Assembly (NCBI GenBank): GCA_028280885.1
Contig: JANQKY010000045.1
Location: 162,298 to 226,297, forward strand
Source: Tepidamorphus sp.
GTDB taxonomy: Bacteria > Pseudomonadota > Alphaproteobacteria > Rhizobiales > Tepidamorphaceae
Direction: 5' to 3'
DNA: 64,000 nt
The position numbers were made by a program, and so were the translations under genes. Positions within the stretch are counted from its first letter, which is position 1; each line of letters starts with the position of its first letter. The notes beneath the pieces are model-generated. The model searched no databases. It was not told the DNA's origin and saw only the letters and a program-made list of their open reading frames with translations. Below, one piece after another: positions 44,719 through 53,249 of this stretch.

Positions 44719-45714
44719 ATGACGACATCGGATCAATCCTGGGCTGCGCACTATGCCGGAACGTCGCCGCAGCTTGTCGCGCGCATCGCCCAGTCCTGGT
44801 CCGCCAACAATATCGACCTTGAACGGCTGATGCGCCTGGCCGCGTTCCCGCCGGTGTCCGCCTCCAGGCCCGCGGTTCCGATGCGGGACAGCCGGCCCGT
44901 CGACCGGCTGATGGTATTCGATCAGGCCTGCCTGTGGGTCGACTGCCTGCATGCGGCGGCCCTGGCCGGGCACGACCGGTCGAAGGCGCGGGGCGATCTG
45001 GCGATGTCCGGCGAGCAGTGGCTCAGTCTGGGTATCATCCTTGGCCGCATTCTCGAGGAAGCCGCCGCCATCCGTTTGCTGGTCCGCTCCGGCCTGGCGA
45101 TGCCGGCGACGCAGATTGCCCGCTCGATGTCGGAGGATGTCGACATGGCGCTGATCGTGCTGATCCGCCGCAAGCTCGCCAAGTCGTTCCTGTCCTGCCA
45201 GACGACGGAGGAGGCCAACGGCTTCTGGCGCCGCCATATCGCCGGCGGCCGCGCCGTTCGCACGGTGACCGAAGCGCTCTACCGAAGCGGACTGGACTAC
45301 CCGGAAGACGGAGACTACGCCCAATGGCGCCGCGACATGCTGGCCTTCCTGGGAACGGCGGTCCACACCACGCGGCTCTATCCGACCGCAGACCGGAGGG
45401 CGGGCGCCCTTTCAGCGGATGGCCCATCAGCGGAAAGCCCGACCGGCCAGCCGGGACCGTTCTCGCTCCAGGCGCAGTCCTGTCTCTACTTCGCGACCCT
45501 GCGCCTGCAGGAGCTTTGCGCCTATCTGGCGGTTCTGGGCGGCGACCTCGATGCCGATCTGCGCGCGCTTCTGTCGGAGGCGGCCGATCAGGCGGGCGAT
45601 ACTGCGGACGAGGACACCGTCCTGCGCCTGCGGTTCGCGCTTACCGGCCGGGCGATCCTGTTCGGCCAGATGCGCTGGCTGATCGACAATGCCGACGACA
45701 TTCACGCCGCATGA
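44719..45714 (+). CDS. uncharacterised protein, mostly helical
   Basis: 331 residues from ATG 44719. I do not recognise it with certainty. The sequence is strongly alpha-helical, without signal peptide or membrane segments. The centre, WLSLGIILGRILEEAAAIRLLVR followed by ARSMSEDVDMALIVLIRRKL, recalls DUF5677-like helical proteins, a guess only. A Pro/Gly/Ser-rich hinge lies near residue 230-245. It stands alone between icd and a field of palindromic repeats. Codon use matches neighbours, so it is probably a real gene. Confidence 0.55.
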   Translation: MTTSDQSWAAHYAGTSPQLVARIAQSWSANNIDLERLMRLAAFPPVSASRPAVPMRDSRPVDRLMVFDQACLWVDCLHAAALAGHDRSKARGDLAMSGEQWLSLGIILGRILEEAAAIRLLVRSGLAMPATQIARSMSEDVDMALIVLIRRKLAKSFLSCQTTEEANGFWRRHIAGGRAVRTVTEALYRSGLDYPEDGDYAQWRRDMLAFLGTAVHTTRLYPTADRRAGALSADGPSAESPTGQPGPFSLQAQSCLYFATLRLQELCAYLAVLGGDLDADLRALLSEAADQAGDTADEDTVLRLRFALTGRAILFGQMRWLIDNADDIHAA

Positions 45715-45720
45715 CCGCTG

Positions 45721-45760
45721 CTGTCCGGGTTAAGTCCGGTGACGTTGGTTAACCGGACAG
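45721..45760. repeat. CTGTCCGG/TTAA repeat unit, copy A
   Basis: The unit opens with CTGTCCGGGTTAA and closes with TTAACCGGACAG, so it is itself an inverted repeat. It begins just after the stop of the unknown gene at 45714. Confidence 0.55.
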
Positions 45761-45837
45761 GAGTGGGACAAGCCCGGCAATGACAACGTGGTGGGGCACC
45801 TGGGTGGGGGACGGCAGGCACAATCCTCTCCTTCGTC

Positions 45838-45870
45838 ATCCCGGAAATCGCGATAGCGATTATCCGGGAT
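45838..45870. repeat. palindromic hairpin repeat
   Basis: ATCCCGGA..AATCGC pairs with GCGATT..TCCGGGAT across a 4-base loop with one bulge. It shares its outer stem with the hairpin at 45935. Confidence 0.55.
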
Positions 45871-45934
45871 CGGGGAACCCGGACGGTGCGGTATTCGCTC
45901 GGCCTCGACATCCAGCGGCGACACGGGCTCTCCG

Positions 45935-45965
45935 ATCCCGGCTCGGCCTTACGGCCGTCCGGGAT
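45935..45965. repeat. palindromic hairpin repeat
   Basis: ATCCCGGCTCGGCC pairs with GGCCG..CCGGGAT around a TTAC loop. It shares its outer arms with the hairpin at 45838. Confidence 0.55.
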
Positions 45966-46081
45966 GACGAGGGAAAGGTGGTGGTCCATACGCTCACCCC
46001 TGCCATTGCCCGACCAAGTCCGGGATGACGTCCGAGGGGCGCACTCTTTCTTCGATTGTCATGCCCGGAACACGTCCACTA

Positions 46082-46120
46082 CTGTCCGGTTTAATTCCGG
46101 CTATGCCGATTAACCGATTG
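46082..46120. repeat. CTGTCCGG/TTAA repeat unit, copy B
   Basis: Same order of elements as copy A (CTGTCCGG, TTAA, TCCGG, TTAACCG) with scattered substitutions and a decayed right end. Confidence 0.55.
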
Positions 46121-46180
46121 CCTGACATGGCGTTTCGAGCAATCGGCGGCTGAGAGAGGCGTGACGTCCCGCCCCCTAAG

Positions 46181-46299
46181 ACGTCATCATCCGCGAAGGC
46201 GGATGATCCAGTACGCCGTGTGCTGGCATCTGGAGCACGGCCGAAAACATAAGCAAGCGCATGGGGTTACTGGATCCCCGCCTGCGCGGGGATGACGCC
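46181..46299. repeat. pair of inverted palindromic elements
   Basis: The left element (46181-46213) holds the hairpin ATCCGC-GAA-GGCGGAT and ends CCAGTA. The right element (46268-46299) begins TACTGGAT, holds CCCCGC/GCGGGG and ends ATGACG. The two are related in inverted orientation, with 54 bases between. Confidence 0.5.
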
Positions 46300-46410
46300 T
46301 GAGGGGGTGGCCGGGCCGAAAACCAAAGCACATCCCCGCTGAATCGGACAGCCGTGCCGGGTGACCGGCCGGTTCATCGCCGATCGCGCGGCTAAACGCC
46401 CGCAGCGGCT

Positions 46411-46587
46411 TCAGTTCGACTTCCCGGCGTTCAGCTTGCCCTCGGCGATCCAGCGCGCGGCCAGCACCAGGGCGCCCATCGAGAAATCCTTGCCGTGGGC
46501 CGCGACCATCTCTTCCGACAGTTCCGCGATCCGGCGGAAGAACATGTCCTTGCTTTCCTCTTCCTGGGTCAGTTGTGGTTCCGGCAT
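46411..46587 (-). CDS. small uncharacterised protein
   Basis: 58 residues from ATG 46587, which has GGAGGAGCAG immediately upstream, a strong ribosome site. The Glu-rich helical sequence (EEESKDMFFRRIAELSEEMV) has no membrane segment. It lies 31 bases after the stop of the WD40-like gene on the same strand, likely co-transcribed. Function is unknown. Confidence 0.6.
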   Translation of the reverse strand: MPEPQLTQEEESKDMFFRRIAELSEEMVAAHGKDFSMGALVLAARWIAEGKLNAGKSN

Positions 46588-46618
46588 CTGCTCCTCCTGC
46601 CCGCGCAGCCAGGCGGGT

Positions 46619-47752
46619 TCATTTGAACATGTGTGGGGGAAAGGAAACGATGGCGGCGAAGCCGTCGGTGGCGCCGATCGCCAGATGGCCGCCGTCCCGC
46701 GACCAGGCAAGCGCGTTGATCGCGCCGTGCCCGTTTTCCAGGATCATCAACTCGTCGGGCGCGCCGATTTGCGCGACGTTTACAAGCCCGTTCGCATAGC
46801 CGGCGGCGACCAGCCCCTTGGCCGGATGCGCCGCGATCCGGTCGACGATCGTAAGGCCCGGCTTGCCGGTGGCCACGGCATCGTCGTGCTGATCGGCGCG
46901 CTCCAGCGCATCGGCGGACCACGCCGCGACGCGATAGGCCCCCGACGCGATAACGGCATCGGCGGTATCGCTCCAGTCGATCGACTGGACCAGGGTGGGA
47001 AAGCCCGAGATGGTCCTGCCGCGGGCCGGCCCGCCGTCGTCGGCTGCCGCGACGGGGACGATGCGGAAGCCACCCTTGCGCAGCGAGCAGGCAATCAGGC
47101 CTTCCGAGGCATGCCAGGAAGCCCGGATCGGCCCGTCCGGACAGGCGATGTGCGCGCATATTTCGATCGCCTCGTCGACCTGCCAGATCGACACGCTGTC
47201 GGGATGAACGACGGCCAGCAGGTCACCGCTGCCGGAAAAGGCAAGCGACGCGCAGGGCTGCGCCAGACGGGCCCGCTCCGCGCCGCCGATAGCCCCGTCG
47301 CGCGCAAGCGACAGCGTGTCCGGTCCCGCCCAGGCGGTTCGGCTGGTTCCCGGATGATGGACCAGGGCCGTTATCCGCTCCGTCTTGTCCGGTGTGACCT
47401 GCGAGTGATCGCCATGGCTGCTGATCGTATGGATGCGCCCGTCCCGTGTGCCGGCGATGAAGCGCCCGTCCCGATAGGCCGAAAGCATGATCGGCGGCTG
47501 CGCGAAGGGCTCGATCCGCACCAGCGGCTTCACCGCGCGGCTGCGTTCGCGGATGGTGGCGCGGCCTGAATCGGCGCTCAGGCGCAGGCGCTGTTCGGGC
47601 GGTTCGGGATCGTCCATCGCCGCAAGCGCCAGGCTGCCGTCGACGCCGGTGAACGCAACGGTGCTGTCATCGGCGCTGAAGGTGGCGTCGACGATCGCCA
47701 TCGGCATCTCCCAGTTGCGTCCCAGCAGTGAAAACAGATTGGGTGCGTTCAT
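46619..47752 (-). CDS. WD40-like beta-propeller repeat protein
   Basis: 377 residues without a signal peptide. Repeats of about 40 residues contain WD40-style strands: DATFSADDSTVAFTGVDGSL, CASLAFSGSGDLLAVVHPD...SIWQ, SIDWSDTADAVIASGAYRVAAWS, INALAWSRDGGHLAIGATDG. These form a propeller used for protein-protein contacts. It heads a cluster of small unknown proteins: a coiled-coil gene upstream and a 58-residue ORF downstream on the same strand. The partner is unknown. Confidence 0.7.
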   Translation of the reverse strand: MNAPNLFSLLGRNWEMPMAIVDATFSADDSTVAFTGVDGSLALAAMDDPEPPEQRLRLSADSGRATIRERSRAVKPLVRIEPFAQPPIMLSAYRDGRFIAGTRDGRIHTISSHGDHSQVTPDKTERITALVHHPGTSRTAWAGPDTLSLARDGAIGGAERARLAQPCASLAFSGSGDLLAVVHPDSVSIWQVDEAIEICAHIACPDGPIRASWHASEGLIACSLRKGGFRIVPVAAADDGGPARGRTISGFPTLVQSIDWSDTADAVIASGAYRVAAWSADALERADQHDDAVATGKPGLTIVDRIAAHPAKGLVAAGYANGLVNVAQIGAPDELMILENGHGAINALAWSRDGGHLAIGATDGFAAIVSFPPHMFK

Positions 47753-47789
47753 CGCGTGCTATCCCGTTTCGGGTCCGGTGTGTCCCGGG

Positions 47790-48110
47790 TCATTGCGCCG
47801 GGCCGCCGGCAATCTGCCGGTTGATGGCGTCGATCTTCCGGGCGAGGTCCGCCTGGCGTCGGTCGCAGTCCTGTAGCGCGTTATGGGCGATCTCCGCCTG
47901 GGACCTTGCGAAGGTCAGTTCCTGCGTTCGCTGCGGGGTCGGTCCCTCGATGTCGATTTCCCGTTCCATGCGCAGGACATCGATTTCGGCTGCGCTGGCA
48001 ATCTGCCGGGCCCTGAGCAGCTCGGCATTTATATCCGTCAGTTCCGCGACAAGATTTGCCTGCTCCTCCAGAATAGAGCTCATGCTTCGGTTTGATTTCT
48101 CCATTGACAT
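47790..48110 (-). CDS. small coiled-coil protein
   Basis: About 106 residues, nearly all heptad-rich helix (ILEEQANLVAELTDINAELL, then IDVLRMEREIDI and ARSQAEIAHNALQDCDRR). No membrane or export signal. In-frame ATGs at 48128, 48110, 48101 and 48080 are all possible starts, none with a strong ribosome site; 48110 is a compromise. It lies 37 bases before the WD40-like gene, same strand, and may be a partner of it. Confidence 0.55.
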   Translation of the reverse strand: MSMEKSNRSMSSILEEQANLVAELTDINAELLRARQIASAAEIDVLRMEREIDIEGPTPQRTQELTFARSQAEIAHNALQDCDRRQADLARKIDAINRQIAGGPAQ

Positions 48111-48181
48111 CTCGCATATCCCACGCATGTTTATGGAAGAAAGCGAGGCAATATTGATGATTGCTTGTGGGGATCTGAATT

Positions 48182-48451
48182 ATGTTTGATGCATACGGGC
48201 CGCGGATATTCGAAGCGCTCCGGCAGGCCGCCGAGGCGGAGCTGGGCGCGGACCATCCTGTCGCGGTCGCGGCCAAAGCCGCTGCCGATGCGCCCGCTGC
48301 CGATGCGTCCAGTGCCGATGCGACCCGTCAGGTGCAGACCACCCTTCAGGCCCTTGGCGCGGATCAAACCGAACGGCTCATGAGGACGGTGCACCGCGCG
48401 TTGCAGGAGGACGCGCTGTCCAGCGCCAAGGCGCCAAGCCGTCTCCACTGA
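48182..48451 (+). CDS. small uncharacterised protein, Ala-rich
   Basis: 89 residues from ATG 48182, with GTGGGGAT about nine bases upstream. An Ala/Asp-rich middle joins two amphipathic helices (GPRIFEALRQAAEAELG and QTERLMRTVHRALQ). It diverges from the coiled-coil gene. No family is recognised. It may belong to the same unknown cluster. Confidence 0.5.
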   Translation: MFDAYGPRIFEALRQAAEAELGADHPVAVAAKAAADAPAADASSADATRQVQTTLQALGADQTERLMRTVHRALQEDALSSAKAPSRLH

Positions 48452-48651
48452 CGCCTCAGGGAGAGCCTTGGAGGCTGTCTGTCCACCAATTCGTACCGCT
48501 GCCGACGTCGCGCCTGTGAGGGCGCGATGCCGCTCGAGGTGAAGACGATCCGCTGGCCGAGTCGTTTTACATGAAAATTGCCTCATGGTCGTATTATAGG
48601 TTCGTGACCACTAATTTAGAACCGTCTTTTTGAAATAAAAATTAGATTATT

Positions 48652-48676
48652 ATGATGTATTACTTCGTTACATCAT
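48652..48676. promoter_or_regulatory. inverted repeat upstream of mim promoter
   Basis: ATGATGTA-N9-TACATCAT, 8-bp perfect arms, inside the AT-rich segment ~280 bases upstream of the -24 element. A possible protein-binding site. Confidence 0.4.
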
Positions 48677-48678
48677 TG

Positions 48679-48694
48679 CTTTACAAGTGTAAAA
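48679..48694. promoter_or_regulatory. candidate activator site, CTTTAC-N4-GTAAA copy 1
   Basis: ATTGCTTTAC-N4-GTAAA lies 260 bases upstream of the mim -24 element. The same 15 fixed bases recur at 61671-61688 before the glyoxalase promoter. Upstream position relative to two sigma-54 promoters fits an enhancer site for the AcoR/MimR-type activator encoded at 58.3 kb. Confidence 0.6.
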
Positions 48695-48944
48695 ATCTGT
48701 CACGAAGACGTGGGATATACGATTTTATTCGTGTGCGAAGCATCTAAATAGTGTGGCACGGGGCAAAATTTTTCGCCTTCCCGAATTTTCCACTCTGGCG
48801 TGTGACTCCCGTCCGGTTTGGCCGGTTCTGTATCGATTGTAACGGGCATCCGTTCAGCAATTTGCCGATTTGTGTCTGCAATCCGGCCGGGCGCGCGGTT
48901 CCGCCCCCGGACGGTCCGCCTCCCGCCACCGGCGCCGGCGGGAC

Positions 48945-48960
48945 TGGCATGACCGTTGCA
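48945..48960 (+). promoter_or_regulatory. sigma-54 (-24/-12) promoter of the mim operon
   Basis: TGGCATGACCGTTGCA matches the RpoN consensus TGGCAYR-N4-TTGCW, with GG and GC exactly 12 bases apart. Transcription would begin near 48971. A sigma-54 activator gene of the right family lies in the same locus. Confidence 0.75.
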
Positions 48961-49207
48961 ATGCTCCTCGCCAAAAGAAGCTCACCACGCCGGCTGGTCG
49001 TGACCCGGTCCGTTTCAGATCCGGGGATCGAACAGGCGGTGGGGTGTCGGAAGAACGAAGGAGGGAGGAGACCGCCGGTACCGCTATCGGCTGCGCGTCG
49101 AGCCGCCGATGGGGACGTGCCGGTTCTCCCTGACAACCTTTGCCGCGGTCAAACGCGTCGGGCGGTGTGTGCCCCGCGCGCTTCCGGCCGCTCATCGAAC
49201 TCTCGCT

Positions 49208-49225
49208 GGCGGCGCCTGCGCCGCC
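49208..49225 (+). promoter_or_regulatory. leader hairpin before mimA
   Basis: GGCGGCGC/GCGCCGCC with a two-base loop lies in the predicted mRNA leader, ~50 bases before the mimA start. It could affect mRNA stability or translation. No riboswitch class is recognised. Confidence 0.35.
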
Positions 49226-49277
49226 GATCGGAGCCGCGTGCGTCAAGCCCGCGGGAACCATGAGTGGAGCTGAAATT

Positions 49278-50945
49278 ATGTCGTCTTTGACGCTCAACAA
49301 AATTACCTCGCAGCGTGGAATATCCGTTGGCGAGGCGACCAGGAAGATTGCCGATCTGGGCTGGAACCCCTCCTATGTTCAGGAAGCGGCCACCTTCCCG
49401 ACCGACTACAAGATCACCAAGGCGCCGCGCGATCCGATGAAGCAGGTGCTGCGGTCCTACTTCCCGATGCAGGAGGAGAAGGACAACCGGGTCTACGGCG
49501 CGCTCGATGCCGCCCTGCGCGGCGACATGTTCCGCAATGTCGAGCCGCGCTGGGTGGAATGGATGAAGCTGTTCCTGGCGATCATCCCGTTCCCGGAGAT
49601 TTCGGCGGCCCGCTCGATGGCCATGGTCAGCCGCCTGGCGCCGGGCGAGGATCTGCGCACCGGCTTCACCATGCAGATGGTCGACGAGTTCCGGCACTCG
49701 ACGATCCAGATGAACCTGAAGAAATGGTACATGGAGAACTATATCGACCCGGCCGGGTTCGATATCACCGAGGAAGCCTTCGGCAAGTGCTACGCCACCA
49801 CCATCGGCCGCCAGTTCGGTGAGGGTTTCATCACCGGCGACACGATGACGGCGGCCTGCATGTACCTGACCGTCGTCGCCGAGACGGCCTTCACCAACAC
49901 GCTGTTCGTCGCGATGCCCTCGGAGGCCGCCCGCAACGGCGACTATGCCCTGCCGACCGTCTTCCTGTCGGTCCAGTCGGACGAAAGCCGCCATATCGGC
50001 AACGGCCATTCGCTGTTGATGGCAGCCCTCAAGGAGCCGGAGAACCACCTGCTGCTCGAGCGCGACCTGCGCTACGCCTTCTGGCAGAACCACGCCATCG
50101 TCGACGCGGCGATCGGCACGTTCATCGAATACGGCACCACCAACCGCGACAAGGACAAGGAGTCCTACGCGGAGATGTGGCATCGCTGGATCTTCGAGGA
50201 CTATTACCGCACCTACATGCTGCCGCTCGAGAAATACGGCATCAAGATCCATCACGACGACGTCCAGGAAGCCTGGAAGCGGCTGACCGAGAAGTTCTAC
50301 GTCCACAAGACGGCGCAGTTCTTCGCCGTCGGCTGGCCGGTCAACTTCTGGCGGATCGAGGCGCAGAACGAAAAGGACTTCGAGTGGTTCGAGCGCAAGT
50401 ATCCGGGCTGGTACGCCGAGTTCGGCGAGTTCTGGAAATGGTATGACAAGCTCAGCCATCGCGGCCAGAAGGTCATCACCTTCAACGAGGATACCGGCTA
50501 CGTCTATCCGCACCGCTGCTGGAGCTGCCTGGTTCCCTGCCTGATCCGCGAGGACATGGTCACCGACGAGATCGACGGCAAGCTGCATACCTTCGCCCAC
50601 GAACTCGACCGCTGGACGGCCGTCGAGGCGTTCGCCGACGAGTACCAGGGCCGGCCGACGCCCGCCATGGGCCGGTTCTCCGGCAAGCGGGAATGGGAGA
50701 CCTGCTATCACGGCTGGGATCTCGCCGACGCGATCGTCGACCTGAACTTCGTGCGGCCCGACGGCAAGACGCTGATCCCGCAGCCGCATCTGCGCTTCGA
50801 CGACAAGGAACTGTGGACGCTCGACGACGTGCGCGGCCACACGCTCCAGTCGCCGCTGACGCTGCTCAGGGACATGACGCCGGAGGCGCGCGAGGCGCAT
50901 ATCGCCGAATACCGCGCAGGCTTCACCATCAATCCGTGCAACTGA
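49278..50945 (+). CDS. mimA: propane/acetone-type soluble diiron monooxygenase, hydroxylase large subunit
   Basis: 555 residues. All six diiron ligands of bacterial multicomponent monooxygenases are present: Glu107 (FPEIS), Glu137/His140 (DEFRH), Glu202 (AETAF), Glu236/His239 (DESRH). Length and gene order match the MimABCD/PrmABCD group, which hydroxylates propane, acetone, phenol and similar small substrates. It pairs with MimC to form the hydroxylase. I start at ATG 49278 (GGAG upstream); ATG 49260 in the same frame is an alternative adding six residues. It is the first gene after a sigma-54 promoter. Confidence 0.92.
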   Translation: MSSLTLNKITSQRGISVGEATRKIADLGWNPSYVQEAATFPTDYKITKAPRDPMKQVLRSYFPMQEEKDNRVYGALDAALRGDMFRNVEPRWVEWMKLFLAIIPFPEISAARSMAMVSRLAPGEDLRTGFTMQMVDEFRHSTIQMNLKKWYMENYIDPAGFDITEEAFGKCYATTIGRQFGEGFITGDTMTAACMYLTVVAETAFTNTLFVAMPSEAARNGDYALPTVFLSVQSDESRHIGNGHSLLMAALKEPENHLLLERDLRYAFWQNHAIVDAAIGTFIEYGTTNRDKDKESYAEMWHRWIFEDYYRTYMLPLEKYGIKIHHDDVQEAWKRLTEKFYVHKTAQFFAVGWPVNFWRIEAQNEKDFEWFERKYPGWYAEFGEFWKWYDKLSHRGQKVITFNEDTGYVYPHRCWSCLVPCLIREDMVTDEIDGKLHTFAHELDRWTAVEAFADEYQGRPTPAMGRFSGKREWETCYHGWDLADAIVDLNFVRPDGKTLIPQPHLRFDDKELWTLDDVRGHTLQSPLTLLRDMTPEAREAHIAEYRAGFTINPCN

Positions 50946-51048
50946 CCTGAAACGCCAACGCGCGCCGGGGGGCGATCCCGCCCCCCGGCCCTCAAGACAG
51001 ACTGCCGACCGGCGAAAACGCGGCGGCAAACAGGGGACGTCCCACGCA

Positions 51049-52110
51049 ATGAGTGAAATCTATAGCGTTCGATTGCATCCGGTCGGCGTTGAATTCGAAG
51101 TCGAGGACGGCGAGACGATCCTGGATGCGGCGTTCCGCCAGGGCATCGCCCTGCCGCATGGATGCAAGGAGGGCCAGTGCTCGGCCTGCAAGTGCATTCT
51201 CGCCGACGGCGAGGTCGACCTGCGCAACTACTCGACCTTCGCGCTCAACGACATGGAACGCGACAGCGGGCACATCCTGATGTGCCGGTCGACGGCCGAT
51301 ACGGATCTGGAAATCGAGCTCCTGAATTACGACGAGGAGCTGCTTTCCAAATCCATCGCCGTGCGCGAATTCGACGGCCGGATCGTCGATTTCAGGCAAC
51401 TCACCCACGATATACGCGGCGTCGACATCGAACTCGACGCGCCGTTGAAATTCTGGGCGGGTCAGTATGTCGACATCACGGTCTCCACGGAAGAAGGGGA
51501 GACGATTACGCGCTCGTTTTCCATGGCAAATCCGCCGAGCGAAACCCAAAAACTCTCCTTCATCATCAAAAAATACCCGGACGGGAAGTTCTCCAGCGAA
51601 CTCGACACCGGCGGCATCAAGGCCGGCGCCAAAGTCAAGGTCGTCGGACCCTACGGCACCTGCTTCCGGCGGGACGGACGAGACGGACCGATAATCCTGG
51701 TCGGCGCGGGTTCCGGCATGTCGCCGGTCTGGTCGATCCTGCACGATCACCTGGCGAGCGGCGAGGACCGGCCGGTCCATTTCTTCTATGGCGCCCGCAC
51801 CCGCGAGGATCTGTTTCACCTCGACGAGATCGATGCGATCGTCGCCGAGCACCCGCAAGTCACCTTCACACCCGTTCTCTCGCACGCCAATGGTGATGCG
51901 ACCTGGTCCGGCGCGCGCGGCTTCGTCCACGAGGTCGTCGACCAGCACCTGAAGGACCTGGCGATCGACGGGGAGGGCGACGTCTATGCCTGCGGCCCGC
52001 CGCCGATGATCGATGCGCTGACGCCCGTCCTGTTCATGAACGACTTCGAACTGGAGCGCATCTTCTACGACAAGTTCACGCCGACTTCCGGTTCGTCGGG
52101 CCACGCCTGA
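51049..52110 (+). CDS. mimB: monooxygenase reductase component, [2Fe-2S]/FAD/NADH
   Basis: 353 residues. The N-terminal plant-type ferredoxin domain has CKEGQCSACKC (Cys39, 44, 47) and Cys79 (ILMCRS). The FAD domain carries RSFSMAN, and the NAD-binding part has ILVGAGSGMSPVWSIL and YACGPPPMIDAL. It carries electrons from NADH to the hydroxylase. The position between large and small subunits is typical for mim/prm operons. Confidence 0.92.
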   Translation: MSEIYSVRLHPVGVEFEVEDGETILDAAFRQGIALPHGCKEGQCSACKCILADGEVDLRNYSTFALNDMERDSGHILMCRSTADTDLEIELLNYDEELLSKSIAVREFDGRIVDFRQLTHDIRGVDIELDAPLKFWAGQYVDITVSTEEGETITRSFSMANPPSETQKLSFIIKKYPDGKFSSELDTGGIKAGAKVKVVGPYGTCFRRDGRDGPIILVGAGSGMSPVWSILHDHLASGEDRPVHFFYGARTREDLFHLDEIDAIVAEHPQVTFTPVLSHANGDATWSGARGFVHEVVDQHLKDLAIDGEGDVYACGPPPMIDALTPVLFMNDFELERIFYDKFTPTSGSSGHA

Positions 52111-52161
52111 TGGCCCGACCGCTAGCGATGTGAACCTGTACTGCAACAAGGGAGAAATCGA

Positions 52162-53220
52162 ATGCCCGCAACATCAAGCTCGGTAGGGTCAGGGGCCGCC
52201 GGTTCGGCCACGTTTGTCGGCTCCGACAGCCGCAAGTTCAACTACTTCACCCCCCGCGGCAAGCGCGCCAGCCACTACGAGGACGTCACCGTCGACGTGC
52301 AGCCCGATCCGGAACGCTATCTGCTGCAGGACTGGATCATCTCCTTTTCCGACGGCGACGGCGCCTACGAAAAGAACGCCACGCGGGCGCTGAGCTCCGA
52401 CTGGCATGCCTATCGCGCGCCCGACCAGGAATGGGAGCGCACGCACTATCAGCGCCAGTCGAAGATCGAGACCATGGTGCAGAGCGTCATTGCCAATGCG
52501 CGCAAGTCCGGCGCGCCGGCGGCCTTCGACGCGGCGTGGACGAAGATCCTGCAGACCCATCTGGGCGCCTGGAAACACGCCGAATTCGGCCTCGGCACCT
52601 CGCTCATGCAGGCCCAGCGCTACGGCTACACCCAGATGATCAACAACGCCACGCTGACCAACTCCTCCTACAAGCTGCGCCTGTCCCAGGACATCACGCT
52701 GTATCTGGCCGAGATCGGCATGGATATCGACGGCTGGGACGACGATCTGGGCAAGCGGGCCTGGCTGGAGGATCCGATCTGGCAGCCGACCCGCGAAGCC
52801 GTCGAGACGATCATGGGCACGACGGACTACCTGGAGCAGTATTTCGCCATCAACATCGTCTTCGAGCCGCTGGTCGGTGAATTGTTCCGCTCCGGCTTCC
52901 TGATGCAGGTCGCCGCCGCCAACAACGACTTCGTCACGCCGCCGGTGATCTCGGCTGCCGAGGCCGATTACGAGCGCAATCTCGCCAACACGATCGACCT
53001 CATGTACCTGCTCGTCAACGACGAGAAACACGGCGCGCACAATCGCAAGCTGATGCAGGGCTGGATCAAGGTCCACGGCGCGCTCGCCGACAAGGCGGCC
53101 GCCGGCCTGCAGCCGATCTGGTCGCAACCGCACTCCAAGCCCGTCTCATTCGAGGATGTCCGCGCCGTGTCGCATGAGCGGCTCGGCAAGATCCTGAGTG
53201 AACTCGGCCTGTCGCGCTAA
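52162..53220 (+). CDS. mimC: monooxygenase hydroxylase small (beta) subunit
   Basis: 352 residues; helical, no metal ligands, as expected for the beta subunit. RKFNYFTPRGKRASHYEDVTVD and the WERTHYQRQSKIE region match the family; LLQDWIISF and MQAQRYGYTQMINNA appear later. AAGGGAG lies upstream of ATG 52162. It stabilises the hydroxylase dimer with MimA. Confidence 0.9.
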   Translation: MPATSSSVGSGAAGSATFVGSDSRKFNYFTPRGKRASHYEDVTVDVQPDPERYLLQDWIISFSDGDGAYEKNATRALSSDWHAYRAPDQEWERTHYQRQSKIETMVQSVIANARKSGAPAAFDAAWTKILQTHLGAWKHAEFGLGTSLMQAQRYGYTQMINNATLTNSSYKLRLSQDITLYLAEIGMDIDGWDDDLGKRAWLEDPIWQPTREAVETIMGTTDYLEQYFAINIVFEPLVGELFRSGFLMQVAAANNDFVTPPVISAAEADYERNLANTIDLMYLLVNDEKHGAHNRKLMQGWIKVHGALADKAAAGLQPIWSQPHSKPVSFEDVRAVSHERLGKILSELGLSR

Positions 53221-53249
53221 ACCCTGTCGCGCTAAACAAGGAGAAGACG

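Larger units (their letters stand above)
45715..46410. repeat. intergenic field of extragenic palindromic repeats
   Basis: No gene is seen in ~700 bases. It holds at least three kinds of repeats. First, two copies of a ~40-base unit beginning CTGTCCGG, with TTAA on each side (45721-45760 and 46082-46120). Second, two hairpins starting ATCCCGG and ending CCGGGAT (45838-45870 and 45935-45965). Third, a pair of inverted elements reading CGTCATC...CCAGTA and TACTGGATCC...ATGACG (46181-46213 and 46268-46299), facing each other. Such families are common in alphaproteobacterial chromosomes. Insertions here may mark a tolerated neutral site. Confidence 0.65.
48452..49277. promoter_or_regulatory. 826-base upstream region of the diiron monooxygenase operon
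   Basis: No gene is supported. About 48590-48760 is very AT-rich and holds an 8-bp inverted repeat and the palindrome shared with the glyoxalase promoter. A -24/-12 promoter lies at 48945-48960, giving a predicted leader of ~300 bases before mimA. Confidence 0.6.

Noticed and set aside
45780..46113. Short ORFs in the repeat field
   Set aside because: They consist of palindromic repeat sequence translated by chance.
48754..48770. Perfect -24 element TGGCACG considered as mim promoter
   Set aside because: The -12 position is AAAA, not TTGC, so the match at 48945 is far better.
48751..49263. 170-codon ORF in the mim upstream region
   Set aside because: No ribosome site or homology; it spans the predicted sigma-54 promoter and reads like low-complexity Arg/Pro sequence.
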